From positions 186,001 to 250,000 of the forward strand of contig JAPNUR010000001.1 in the NCBI GenBank assembly GCA_026627385.1: a DNA stretch of 64,000 nucleotides. The letters are read 5' to 3'. A program made the translations under genes and the position numbers. Source of the stretch: Bacillota bacterium. Lineage in GTDB: Bacteria > Bacillota > Sulfobacillia > Sulfobacillales > Sulfobacillaceae. Of this stretch, positions 24,179-33,358 are shown piece after piece (position 1 is the first letter of the stretch; the number at the start of each line of letters is the position of its first letter). The notes beneath the pieces are model-generated. The model was not told the origin of the DNA, did no database searches, and saw nothing but the letters and a program-made list of their open reading frames with translations.

Positions 24179-24547
24179 CTAATCGCTTGCCAAAGCCGGG
24201 GTTCCCGGCTCCATGACTGACGTTAACACCGTGCACGACGAATCCACCTGATGGGTCATGAGCCATTCTTCATCGGCGGTTGCCAACGGCAATTGCTGAA
24301 TAAGCGCGCTCAGGGCAGGATCCAAATCGCTGCGAATCGCATAGTAAATCCAGTATTTATGCCGACGCTCCCGCACGAGTCCGGCCTGCCGTAATTTGCG
24401 CAAGTGTTGTGACACGGCAGGTTGGGTGATGGGCAAAAGTTCGGCCAGCTCGCAGACGCACGCCTCCCGGATACGCAATAAGGCTAAGATACGCAGCCGC
24501 ACAGGATCCGCCAACGCCTTAAACAGCTCCGCTTGCTCTTCGTACAT
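24179..24547 (-). CDS. arsR: Arsenic-responsive repressor ArsR
   Basis: This 122-residue ArsR/SmtB repressor has a winged helix (LFKALADPVRLRILALL, then ITQPAVSQHLRKLRQAGLV and the wing RRHKYWIYYAI). C30 and C32 in EACVCELAELL form the As(III) site on the DNA-binding helix, with another Cys at the C-terminus. When arsenite binds, the protein leaves DNA and the operon is expressed. The ATG follows AGGTGATGAGAA; a promoter whose -10 lies in a perfect palindrome is just upstream. First gene of the ars operon. Confidence 0.93.
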   Translation of the reverse strand: MYEEQAELFKALADPVRLRILALLRIREACVCELAELLPITQPAVSQHLRKLRQAGLVRERRHKYWIYYAIRSDLDPALSALIQQLPLATADEEWLMTHQVDSSCTVLTSVMEPGTPALASD

Positions 24548-24563
24548 TTCTCATCACCTAATA

Positions 24564-24594
24564 AGAATATACTTATATTCTAACACAAAATCAA
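24564..24594 (-). promoter_or_regulatory. ars promoter with ArsR-type operator
   Basis: On the minus strand TTGATT (24589-24594) and TATATT (24566-24571) are 17 bases apart. The -10 lies inside a perfect palindrome of 8-bp arms and a 2-base centre, AGAATATACTTATATTCT as read on the plus strand (24564-24581). AT-rich palindromes of this kind over the -10 are typical ArsR operators, so autorepression is expected. Confidence 0.75.
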
Positions 24595-24687
24595 GGAAAT
24601 TAATGGCGCCTCGGTAGTTCAAAATTCGGCAGAAGTGTCGACCAACTTTCCACACCCATTCTCCCGACGTTGGCCGCGTAGATACGA

Positions 24688-24725
24688 GCGAAGGGAATCT
24701 GTCCTCCATCCCAGATTCCCTTCGC
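24688..24725. terminator. Perfect 14-bp stem-loop between aminopeptidase and arsR
   Basis: Arms 24688-24701 and 24712-24725 (GCGAAGGGAATCTG and its exact complement) surround a 10-base loop. On the minus strand it is downstream of the aminopeptidase stop codon, so it probably ends that transcript and insulates the ars promoter. There is no clear T-run. Confidence 0.55.
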
Positions 24726-24750
24726 ACCTGAGTTTCAACCGTTCGCCTCG

Positions 24751-27309
24751 TTATCCGTGCCGTGCAAGAGTTGCCAACTGATCGCGCACGCGAGCAGACA
24801 AACCACGGTTGACTTCTTGAAATTCTAAGGTCTGCCGAATGTGCCGTTCGGCTTGGGGGACAGGATGGGCTTTTAGCCACTTTTGCATCCGCGATGCCAA
24901 CGGATCATCCACCACGGCGCCCACGGGCGACACGATAAAATCAATCATCTTGGGGTATTTTTCTACTAGCGCGTCCCAGCGATCTTCAACGATTTGCCAC
25001 ACTTTCGCGCGCGCATGGCGGTTGGCCAACGCTTGCCCCAAGGCAATCGCCCCATCCTGGGTTTTCACTTCTGACGACTGGTAGAGGGTCAACGTGCGAT
25101 CGATAAGCGCCGGTTCGCGAAACGCCGCCAACGCGTAAAGATACCGCTTTTCGTCTTGGGGCGTTTTGGCTGTCTGAAATTGCCGGTACATTTCCTCCCA
25201 TTCGCTCGCTCCCCCCACCAAAGCCACCAGCTCTGCTAACGGCGTCAACAATTCGGGCGGCACGGAGGCGGTTCCGGTCCAATACGCCTGCATGAGCGCA
25301 TGTGCGTGCGCTCGTACCTCAGCATCACCCCCATAGACTCCCAGCGTGCGAATCGCTGTAGCACGCACTCGACGCCGCCGGACATCCTCCTCGGGTTGGG
25401 GCTCCCATGTCAATTCCGCCAAGAGCGGCGTGGCAACTTGGCGAACCAAATCTTGAACCAGCGGACGCTCGCGATCGGTGACCAAATCTTCTAGCAGCCC
25501 AAATTGTCGCGCTACTGCCGCCCATACGTCAGGGTCTTGTTCGCTGGCCATTTGCTGCCAAATCGGCAACATATGCGAGAGCGGCATGGTTCCTGCTTGA
25601 ACCGACGCCCAGGCATCATCCACGACGCTCAGTCGTTCCAATGCCGTAAGCTCGCTCCAGTGACCCAACAAGCTCTGCCAAAGCGTCGCGTCGTGGTAAG
25701 CGACACGGTAAAAACCCCAGGCCCCTTTGTTGACTAACACCGCTGTGGCGTCCGGCGGCAGAGTCACGGTTTTCCTCCGCTCATCCATAATCAACCGCAA
25801 CAACGCAGGATCCCCGGCCTTTTGCCAGACCGCGATCACCACCGGCACATGCCAGTTGCCTTCTCCTTCGCCCAGGTAGCGGAACGGCTCCTGGGTTAAG
25901 ACTAACTCTCGACCGTCTTCGCTGCGGTGCACGCGAATCAGCGGGTATCCGGGCTGAAATACCCAGGAGTCCATCATGGCCCGTACTGGCTGCTGTGATG
26001 CCGATTCCAACGCGTTCCACAAGTCACCAGTTTCCGTATTCCCAAAGCGGTGGCGTGTCAAATAAAGGCGGATGCCCGCCCGAAACACATCAGGGGTCAA
26101 ATACTGCTCGAGCATGCGCAAGACGGCGCCACCTTTTTCGTAAGTGAGCTCGTCAAACATGCCCCACGCTTCCACCGGTGGCCCCACCGGATATTCAATC
26201 GATCGGGTTGACTGAAGACCATCCACGCGTAAAGCCCGCGCCCGGCTCAACCCAAAGGTGGTCCAGGTGTCCCACTCGGGATGCAGGGCATCGGTGGCCA
26301 GTTCTGCCATGAACGTGGCAAATGCCTCGTTGAGCCAAATCCCGTTCCACCACCGCATGGTCACCAAATCGCCAAACCACATATGCGCCGTTTCGTGCGC
26401 AATGGTGCTCACCACTTGCCTTTGTTCCATGGGAGCAGACCGTTCTAAGTCCACTAACAGAGCTTCCTCGCGATAGGTGACGCATCCGAGGTTCTCCATG
26501 GCCCCCGCTTCAAAGTCAGGAATCGCCACATGATCAATCTTGTCCGCGGGATACGGAATACCAAAATAGTCTTCAAAAAAGCGCAACGCGCCCGTCGCGC
26601 CAGCCCGCGCCAGCGCGGTCAAATGACCCAATCCGGCGCGAGCGGCCACGCGAACTGGCACCGCTCCCACCCATTCCGGGTCCGTCAACTCAAAGGGTCC
26701 GATAACCAACGCCACTAAGTAGGTAGACATCGGAATTGTCTTAGCAAAATGCACCCGGCGTTTGTTATTCGGTAAATCTTCGCTCCGGATTTCCGGCCCA
26801 TTGGACAGGGCGACGAGATGTCGGTCAATCACGAGGCTAATCGTAAAAGTGGCTTTAAACGCCGGTTCATCCCAGCAGGGGAAGATGCGGCGAGCATCCG
26901 TCGCCTCGCATTGCGTCGATAAAATCACGACGGGCGTGCCATCGGGATTCGTCACTTGGGTGCGGTAAAAGCCGCGTAAATCATTGGCCAGGACACCGTC
27001 AAACGCCACCTCCAATGTCCACGCACCCGCCTTGATGGTCTCGGAAAACCTCAGAACCACCATCTCGTCCTCAGTCCGATACCGGATGTCTTGGGCTTCG
27101 TACGCGTCCCCTTGTGTGTTCTGAATCCGTGCGTGATGAATAGTGAGATTGACCGCATTCAGCACCAACTCGGCCGTTGGCGTCACCACCTCCACGTCTA
27201 TCAGAGCTCTCCCTCGAAAAATCCCAGCATCGGCATCAGGGGTAAAGTCCAGATCGTAATGGTGCGGCACCACGGTGTGGGGTAAGCGATACGACGGTTG
27301 ATTATTCAC
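24751..27309 (-). CDS. M1-family metallo-aminopeptidase (aminopeptidase N type)
   Basis: This 852-residue cytoplasmic zinc aminopeptidase contains GAMEN (about residues 269-273), HETAHMWFG with zinc ligands H305 and H309 and catalytic E306, and the third ligand E328 in LNEAFA. N-terminal beta domain, thermolysin-like catalytic domain and a C-terminal ERAP1-like helical domain (YAGDAEVRAHAH-type repeats) are all present, so it is full length. It removes N-terminal residues from peptides. Start at GTG 27309 is preferred: AAGGAG lies 7 bases upstream; the ATG at 27327 sits before that site. Confidence 0.9.
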   Translation of the reverse strand: MNNQPSYRLPHTVVPHHYDLDFTPDADAGIFRGRALIDVEVVTPTAELVLNAVNLTIHHARIQNTQGDAYEAQDIRYRTEDEMVVLRFSETIKAGAWTLEVAFDGVLANDLRGFYRTQVTNPDGTPVVILSTQCEATDARRIFPCWDEPAFKATFTISLVIDRHLVALSNGPEIRSEDLPNNKRRVHFAKTIPMSTYLVALVIGPFELTDPEWVGAVPVRVAARAGLGHLTALARAGATGALRFFEDYFGIPYPADKIDHVAIPDFEAGAMENLGCVTYREEALLVDLERSAPMEQRQVVSTIAHETAHMWFGDLVTMRWWNGIWLNEAFATFMAELATDALHPEWDTWTTFGLSRARALRVDGLQSTRSIEYPVGPPVEAWGMFDELTYEKGGAVLRMLEQYLTPDVFRAGIRLYLTRHRFGNTETGDLWNALESASQQPVRAMMDSWVFQPGYPLIRVHRSEDGRELVLTQEPFRYLGEGEGNWHVPVVIAVWQKAGDPALLRLIMDERRKTVTLPPDATAVLVNKGAWGFYRVAYHDATLWQSLLGHWSELTALERLSVVDDAWASVQAGTMPLSHMLPIWQQMASEQDPDVWAAVARQFGLLEDLVTDRERPLVQDLVRQVATPLLAELTWEPQPEEDVRRRRVRATAIRTLGVYGGDAEVRAHAHALMQAYWTGTASVPPELLTPLAELVALVGGASEWEEMYRQFQTAKTPQDEKRYLYALAAFREPALIDRTLTLYQSSEVKTQDGAIALGQALANRHARAKVWQIVEDRWDALVEKYPKMIDFIVSPVGAVVDDPLASRMQKWLKAHPVPQAERHIRQTLEFQEVNRGLSARVRDQLATLARHG

Positions 27310-27373
27310 GTTCTCACTCCTTGGCATCTTGGGTGTCGATAGTCTGGTTCAGATGGCTTGCAATCATGCCACC

Positions 27374-28876
27374 TTATTCTTCGGCAGAATGCGCGATCAC
27401 GGCGTCCCAGAGCTGCCGCGCCGTGCCATCGGGATCCCACTCAATACAACTCTCCTGGTTAATCGTCATCACTGGACGGTCGTGAACATCATACCGGGGC
27501 CACCGCGGAAGTTCCGGGATATTGGGATCGCCGCGCATGATGAACTGAAGCCAGGCTTGGTGCATATGCTGGGCAACCTGGTAGCGGTGGGGATCGTCGC
27601 CTGTTACCTGAACCACCCCGGCCGCATCCAAGGTATTAAACACAAAGGGGATTTCTAGGGCATGGCACGCGCGCAACAGGCCGTTGTTCGCCGTGCTTCG
27701 CCAATCAAACCGGTAAACCCAAGTCGGTGCGCGCATGCTGTGAATACTTGCAAGACGTACGGTGGGATACCAAAAGGCGTAATGCGTCCCTAATTCCATC
27801 AAGGCGTCAAATAGCCGAGGTCCCGTCTTGCCGCTCAAATAGAAGTCGCGAACGGCCGACCTCATCGGCCCCCATTGCGCTTCAAACGTGGCGAGCATTT
27901 CATGGTCGCTTAACTGCTGCCAGGCAGGATTCATCGCCGCCCAGAGCCACAACTCATCATGGTTCGAGCCGATCAACAACGGAACGGTGGCGCTCCAGGC
28001 GCGACCTTGCGCCGGCCAAAAACTCTCCACAATAGAAAGACCGTCAACCATCGGTGCCCAGGGGAGCACACCGTCGCCTCTCACCTCAAGCGCTGCCGCC
28101 AGCAGATCGTGGGCGGGCAGCGATTCAAGATCCGCTATCCTGGGATTCCGAAGACCCAAGTGCTGGATCACCGCCTGGGTCACGGCGGACGCCGCAGCGC
28201 GCGTCCTAAAGAGAGGTACCCCGCTTTCCATGATAGCCCGGTGAAACAAGCCTTGCGCTGCTGGCATCGTCATCAAGGTGCCGACGCTCATACTTCCGGC
28301 CGATTCCCCCACAACTGTCACCTGTTCGGGATCTCCCCCAAATTGATTAATATTATCGTGGATCCATTTAAGCGCCCACAGCTGATCAAGAATGCCAACG
28401 TTGCCCGATCCCCGATAGGCGGGCCCCCCAATGTCTTCTAAGAATAAAAACCCAAACGGGCCCAGCCGATAATTGAAGGTGACCACCACGATGGGACCGT
28501 CTCGTGCGAGCGATGCGCCATCGTACCAGGGGGCGCTGCCGCTCCCCGAGACAAAGGCGCCCCCATGGATCCAAACCATTACGGGTCTGGGCCCATCCGC
28601 TCCCGCGGGCGCCCATATATTGAGGGTGAGGCAGTCCTCGCTTTGGTTAAGGTATGGAGGGCCGCCAAACATTCCCGGTGTGGGAGACTGCATGGCCACA
28701 GGCCCATACTGGGTGGCATCGCGCACACCAGTCCAGGGCCTGGGCGGTCTTGGGGCGCCAAAGCGCAAGGGGCCCACAGGGGCTTCCGCATAAGGCACCC
28801 CTTTCCATACTTTGAGGTCGTCGACCTCGTAACCGCGCACCGCGCCATAGCGGGTTGATACGATAACCTCCTTCAC
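27374..28876 (-). CDS. Type-B carboxylesterase
   Basis: This 500-residue alpha/beta hydrolase is of the carboxylesterase/cholinesterase (PnbA) type. The oxyanion-hole segment VMVWIHGGAFVSGSG, the Ser motif GESAG (residues 190-194) and the late ACHALEIPFVF with the catalytic His are visible. It should hydrolyse esters in the cytoplasm; no signal peptide is present. The GTG at 28876 is taken as start because AGGAGG lies 6 bases upstream and the longer frame would run through the terminator hairpin of the upstream operon. Its natural substrate is unknown. Confidence 0.85.
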   Translation of the reverse strand: MKEVIVSTRYGAVRGYEVDDLKVWKGVPYAEAPVGPLRFGAPRPPRPWTGVRDATQYGPVAMQSPTPGMFGGPPYLNQSEDCLTLNIWAPAGADGPRPVMVWIHGGAFVSGSGSAPWYDGASLARDGPIVVVTFNYRLGPFGFLFLEDIGGPAYRGSGNVGILDQLWALKWIHDNINQFGGDPEQVTVVGESAGSMSVGTLMTMPAAQGLFHRAIMESGVPLFRTRAAASAVTQAVIQHLGLRNPRIADLESLPAHDLLAAALEVRGDGVLPWAPMVDGLSIVESFWPAQGRAWSATVPLLIGSNHDELWLWAAMNPAWQQLSDHEMLATFEAQWGPMRSAVRDFYLSGKTGPRLFDALMELGTHYAFWYPTVRLASIHSMRAPTWVYRFDWRSTANNGLLRACHALEIPFVFNTLDAAGVVQVTGDDPHRYQVAQHMHQAWLQFIMRGDPNIPELPRWPRYDVHDRPVMTINQESCIEWDPDGTARQLWDAVIAHSAEE

Positions 28877-28903
28877 GACGTCCCTCCTTCGTAGCATGGA
28901 AAA

Positions 28904-28937
28904 AGCCACCATTACCGCCATGATGGCGTAGGTGGCT
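28904..28937 (-). terminator. Rho-independent terminator after the ABC-transporter operon
   Basis: AGCCACC pairs with GGTGGCT (28904-28910, 28931-28937), with an inner CGCCAT/ATGGCG stem (28916-28921, 28923-28928). On the minus strand the hairpin is followed by TTTTTCC. It ends transcripts from the permease gene and precedes the esterase start. Confidence 0.7.
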
Positions 28938-28979
28938 CAATTGTGCAAGCCAAAGTTGCAACGCCGCCGCTCTTCCCCG

Positions 28980-30164
28980 CTATTGGTGCTTGAGCGCGTC
29001 AACGGGAGACAGCGAAGCCGCCCGAAACGCAGGATACAGGCCGACGGTGAGGCCCAAAAAGAGGCTGCCGACCAGCGCCCCAATGAGGATATGCGGTTCC
29101 ACTTCCAGCGATACGCGCAATAGACGTGCGGCTTCTTGGCTCAAAAGGACACCGATTCCGATGCCAATAGCTCCGCCAATGCCGGCAACAAGCATGGATT
29201 CGGCTAAAAATTGCGCCAAAATGTCCTGACGGCGGGCACCTAAACTTTTGCGCACGCCAATCTCGCGCACGCGTTCGGACACCGCCATCACGTGCACATT
29301 TAAGATGCCGAGACCTCCTACCACAATGGAAATGGCCGCAACACTCACAAGGATGCGAGCTAATAGCGTGCTGACCCTATCCGCCACCGTGAGAACGGCA
29401 GACTGGGTAACAATGGTGTATTGATTTTGGGGGCCAAGCCACGCGGTCAGCCGACGGGTGACCGCAGCCACGACCGGTCCCAAATGCGAGGGATTGACCG
29501 CATAAAGATACACCGACGTGACCGAACCGTTTTGGGTTACCTGCTGATAGGTGGTGAGGGGAATCAGGGCGATGGCATCCTCGTTGACACCGAATAGCGA
29601 GCCCTTTGGCGCAAGCACTCCTGTCACGCGATAGGGCTGGCCACCAATATCCACGACGTGCCCCACGGGACTGGTTTTCCGACTAAACAATGCATGTGCC
29701 GTCGCTGCCCCTAATACCGCGACCGGCGTGTCGTGGTGTTCCTCAGCGGTCGTGAGATCGCGGCCTTCTGCCAGATGGTATTGCATCACGTGGGCAAACG
29801 TAGGCCCGGTCGCATAAACGGTAATTCTCGCAGCTTTGTTCCCTCGCGTCGCCAACATTGTCGCATATGTTGCCGGGGCAACCCCATGAATTCCGTGGAC
29901 CCGCCCCAGCGCCAGCGCCTCCCGGAGCGATAACGTAGGCGCCCCCCCTGTGCTCGAGAGCAACGGGTTCACCGTCACCACCACCAAATTGGCGCCTAAC
30001 GCCTCGACGCGACGATTAACCCCGTTCGACGCCGACTGCATCAATGTGGTCAGGGCGATGACCGCGGCCACCCCAATGACAATACTCAGCACACTTAAAA
30101 AGCTGCGCAATTTGTGCCGCCAGAGGGGACGCAGCGCCTCGACTACCACGTCATCAATGCGCAT
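28980..30164 (-). CDS. MacB-type ABC transporter permease
   Basis: The 394-residue protein starts at ATG 30164 (MRIDDVVVEALRPLWRHK). It has the MacB/FtsX layout: one N-terminal membrane helix (LRSFLSVLSIVIGVAAVIAL), a large extracytoplasmic MacB_PCD domain of about 200 residues, and three C-terminal helices from about residue 270, with the EIGVRKSLGARRQDILAQFL motif. It overlaps the ATPase gene by 11 bases. Such pairs export peptides, antibiotics or envelope components and act mechanically without a full transmembrane channel; substrate is unknown. Confidence 0.88.
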   Translation of the reverse strand: MRIDDVVVEALRPLWRHKLRSFLSVLSIVIGVAAVIALTTLMQSASNGVNRRVEALGANLVVVTVNPLLSSTGGAPTLSLREALALGRVHGIHGVAPATYATMLATRGNKAARITVYATGPTFAHVMQYHLAEGRDLTTAEEHHDTPVAVLGAATAHALFSRKTSPVGHVVDIGGQPYRVTGVLAPKGSLFGVNEDAIALIPLTTYQQVTQNGSVTSVYLYAVNPSHLGPVVAAVTRRLTAWLGPQNQYTIVTQSAVLTVADRVSTLLARILVSVAAISIVVGGLGILNVHVMAVSERVREIGVRKSLGARRQDILAQFLAESMLVAGIGGAIGIGIGVLLSQEAARLLRVSLEVEPHILIGALVGSLFLGLTVGLYPAFRAASLSPVDALKHQ

Positions 30165-30879
30165 ATCCTGTCCTTTCCGCCGTCTCGTCCGTGATCCGCC
30201 CGTCGTGAAGCCGCACCACCCGATCGGCGCTCTGGGCCAGGTGCAAATCGTGGGTAATGAGAATGATCGTTTGGCCGTGGTTGCGAAGCTCTCCCAACAG
30301 CGACCGGATCTCCCGGGTGTTGCGTTCGTCAAGGTTGCCGGTGGGCTCGTCGGCCAATAATAGCGAGGGATTCCCCACCAACGCGCGCGCTAAGGCCACG
30401 CGCTGTTGCTGTCCCCCGGAGAGCGCCGTAGGCCGATAGTGCAGCCGATCGCCCAAGCCCATCCGCGTCAGCCATTCTTCCGCCAATTTGCGGCGCCGTC
30501 TTCGAGGCACCCCTCGATACACAAGTGGCAACTCGACATTTTCGCACGCGGTCAGCGTAGGGATTAAATGAAACGACTGATAAACAAAGCCGATGAGGCG
30601 ATTGCGGAGGTGAGCTCGCTCCCCATCAGAGAGTCCCGTCACGTCACGTCCGTTTAGCCAATAGCGTCCCCGCGTCGGGCGGTCCATCAATCCCAACAGG
30701 TTCATCAATGTTGATTTGCCTGATCCAGAGGGTCCAACGATGGCGACCCATTCACCACTGCGGACGGCTAGATTGACATTCCATAGGGCAACCGTTTTTG
30801 GTGTCCTGCCATAAACACGGCTGAGTGACTCGACCACGACTTCGGCGCCCCGCCACTCTGTAGTTTCCAGCATGGACAA
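30154..30879 (-). CDS. ABC transporter ATP-binding protein (MacB/LolD type)
   Basis: This 241-residue ATPase carries Walker A GPSGSGKST, the Q-loop VYQSFHLIPTLTACENVELP, signature LSGGQQQRVALARAL, Walker B LLLADEPTGNLD and the switch His in LITHDLHL. The segment after Walker A and the spacing place it in the LolD/MacB group. It drives the permease encoded next. It is the first gene of a two-gene operon that ends at the terminator at 28904-28937. Confidence 0.92.
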   Translation of the reverse strand: MSMLETTEWRGAEVVVESLSRVYGRTPKTVALWNVNLAVRSGEWVAIVGPSGSGKSTLMNLLGLMDRPTRGRYWLNGRDVTGLSDGERAHLRNRLIGFVYQSFHLIPTLTACENVELPLVYRGVPRRRRRKLAEEWLTRMGLGDRLHYRPTALSGGQQQRVALARALVGNPSLLLADEPTGNLDERNTREIRSLLGELRNHGQTIILITHDLHLAQSADRVVRLHDGRITDETAERTGYAH

Positions 30880-30964
30880 CCCCCTCCCTTAATCATGACG
30901 GGGTCGCTCCACGCTGCCAAGTGAATCCTGCTGGCACCGATCCCACTTATTGTCTCATCATGCG

Positions 30965-33358
30965 TTAACTGCCTTTCAGCCGTTGAAATGACGCCATTAG
31001 CCGTTGCCGAACCAACGTCAGCTCGTCCCACTGATTTTGGTAATACGTGATAAAGTCCTTGACGTACGGAAATCGCGGATCCGTGATACACGACTCTTCA
31101 CTCAAGCGGCGCCGAAATTCCTGCAGTGCCTCGTCAATCACCGCTTGGGGCCGTTTATATAAGTCGGCGGCGACGGGGATCCCCTCCCGACGCAGTTGCA
31201 CCATTTCGCCTATGGCGTCCTGAATAAATTCTTCGCGCCTGATGTGCGGGCGCATCTGCCACACGTGCACGACGAGGTGGCTCGCAGTGATGGGGCGTGC
31301 CAGAATAACGGAACCTTCCAGCCACTCTGGCCAGCGCGGTACTTCAAAATGCACCCACATGCGAAGACGTCCCGGTCGCAGGATATCGTAGCTGACGCCG
31401 ACGACGGCAATGGTGTCGGCATGTTCTTTCATAAGGTTGAGGCTTTTGCGAAACCGTCCGAGCCGTCCATCGGGGCTCAGCCGTCCTTCAGGGGTCGTAT
31501 AAAGGCGGCACCCCTGGTCTAGCATCTCTAAAAAGACCCCTAAATCCTCTTCAACTTGACGCCTTAGCTGGGTGCGAACCCAGGTGCGAAACGCAGGCGT
31601 CAACGCCGTGATGGTGATCTCGCGCCGCGCGGCCAAAATATAGTGGGGACTCCACAACGCCGCTAAACGTGCACCGGACGGCAGGTTTTCCGGCAAAGAC
31701 GCCGGATCAAACACCTCGTCTACGCGTAAATTGCCAAAGTGGCGGTAAATGAGATAGGCCCAGCTAGACATCGGGCGCGAAAGCGGTCGATCCTCAATGG
31801 GGCGTACCCCTAAGCGTTCCACAATGGGGCCCACGTTCCAACGCGCCGCATAGCGCCTTAACGGCCCAGGTATGCGCCCAGCCATAAACCCCGGTTCGAA
31901 AATACGCCGCGACCCGGCAGAAATCACCGGCCGCCGAAGGCCGCTCATCCGCGCAATCGCGGTCGGAATCACCATGCCTTCCAAATCATGCCCATGATTG
32001 GCGACCACCAGGACCGATCGCGGAGAATGGGGAATTTGGCCACTCACGGTAATCCGGTAACGGACGCGGGTATAGAGGATTAAGACGACCATCACCATCG
32101 CCGCTAGCCACGGCGACCATCGGACGCGCGGCGCGCCGTGCTGGCGAACCGTCAAGACAATCAGCGATCCCACGACAAACGCGGCGCCCGCCACTAAAAA
32201 CAAGAGACGATACCGGAGGGCTAAGGGCAAAGACGACGCTAAAATCCAGCCCCCGACCGCTGGAGCCAGCACGGGCGGTAGGCCTGAAGCGATGCCCCAA
32301 ATCCCCAAATCACGGGCGACGTTGCCTAAATCGGGGATGGCATCCAGCGCTAATGCCCAATCGACCGAGAGCACAGCCCCGTAACCGACACCATAGAGGA
32401 CAGCCCAAATCGGCAGCGTCAGAGGGTAAGGCCACAGGGCAAAGCCAATGGCTGATATCGCCATGGGTCCCCCGGCCGCAGCAACCAGATGCGCTCGGTC
32501 GGTCCGATCGGACCAAATGCCAATGAGTACACTGGACAACACCGCGCCACCCATAGCTAATCCTGCCACCATCGCAGTACCGGCTGCTGGATGGGTATCA
32601 TGCAACACATCTCGAAAAAAGAACAGCACATAGGTCATTAACAGCGTTTGGCCAAACATCAGCGCAAAGCGGGCGACGAAGACACGGCGAAACACCCGAT
32701 GATCCCGAATGACCGCTTTGGGTCGCGCATCCCCTAGGTTCTCGACTTGTACACCGGGCACCGCCCAAATCGTTAAGCCGGCTCCACCCAGCGCGCTCAC
32801 TATCATCACCACATACACAGTACCCACCGGCAAAAACCCGCCGACTCCCAAGCCGACGATAGAGCCCATCAAACTCGCCAATCCCATGTAGCCGGAGGCA
32901 CGGCCCCAGTAGGGGCGCGGCACCACTTCTGGCATGAGCGCTTGATAGGCGGACTGAGCAGCCGTTTGCCCCAGGATGGCGACAATAATGCTGCTCGTAA
33001 GCCAGAAAAAGGAGCGGGCGAAGAGCGCCCCCGTCAGTCCTGCCACATTAAAGGCAGTCCCCCACCAGAGCAAGGAGAACCGATGCCCTTTGACGCGTTT
33101 TTCTCGGTCTGACCAGGCTCCGGTCAATGGCGACATCACCATTGCCGCCAAGGCCACCAACGTGGCAATTTGCGCCAACACTGTGGTTTCGGACGACTTT
33201 GTGGATAACTTTAAGACCGTTTCGGGAACGACAATCGTCAGCAGGGCCGATCCTTGAAGGTTAAACGAAAACCAATAGGCTTGGAGGCCCCACTGCTGCC
33301 GTCTGGTTGGCGGTAGCATAGATCCAGAGGCGACCACATTGGCCATGAGAATCGCCAT
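30965..33358 (-). CDS. MFS transporter fused to a PlsC-like acyltransferase
   Basis: Residues 1-435 form an MFS-type domain of about 12 helices with LTGAWSDREKRVKG (the loop 2-3 motif) and MSYSD-type segments. Residues 440-700 form a PlsC/glycerolipid acyltransferase-like domain, with NHGHDLEG at 454-461 in place of the usual NHxxxxD motif and TPEGRLS at 622-628 in place of FPEGTRS. The first motif has H-x4-E instead of H-x4-D, so catalytic competence is uncertain. Fusions of an LplT-type carrier with an acyltransferase are known in lysophospholipid repair. Import and re-acylation of a lysolipid is a plausible role, not shown. ATG 33346 is an alternative start. Confidence 0.75.
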   Translation of the reverse strand: MAILMANVVASGSMLPPTRRQQWGLQAYWFSFNLQGSALLTIVVPETVLKLSTKSSETTVLAQIATLVALAAMVMSPLTGAWSDREKRVKGHRFSLLWWGTAFNVAGLTGALFARSFFWLTSSIIVAILGQTAAQSAYQALMPEVVPRPYWGRASGYMGLASLMGSIVGLGVGGFLPVGTVYVVMIVSALGGAGLTIWAVPGVQVENLGDARPKAVIRDHRVFRRVFVARFALMFGQTLLMTYVLFFFRDVLHDTHPAAGTAMVAGLAMGGAVLSSVLIGIWSDRTDRAHLVAAAGGPMAISAIGFALWPYPLTLPIWAVLYGVGYGAVLSVDWALALDAIPDLGNVARDLGIWGIASGLPPVLAPAVGGWILASSLPLALRYRLLFLVAGAAFVVGSLIVLTVRQHGAPRVRWSPWLAAMVMVVLILYTRVRYRITVSGQIPHSPRSVLVVANHGHDLEGMVIPTAIARMSGLRRPVISAGSRRIFEPGFMAGRIPGPLRRYAARWNVGPIVERLGVRPIEDRPLSRPMSSWAYLIYRHFGNLRVDEVFDPASLPENLPSGARLAALWSPHYILAARREITITALTPAFRTWVRTQLRRQVEEDLGVFLEMLDQGCRLYTTPEGRLSPDGRLGRFRKSLNLMKEHADTIAVVGVSYDILRPGRLRMWVHFEVPRWPEWLEGSVILARPITASHLVVHVWQMRPHIRREEFIQDAIGEMVQLRREGIPVAADLYKRPQAVIDEALQEFRRRLSEESCITDPRFPYVKDFITYYQNQWDELTLVRQRLMASFQRLKGS

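Noticed and set aside
27374-28921. Longer esterase frame starting at 28921
   Set aside because: The extra codons pass through the terminator hairpin at 28904-28937, and the real ribosome binding site is directly before the GTG at 28876.
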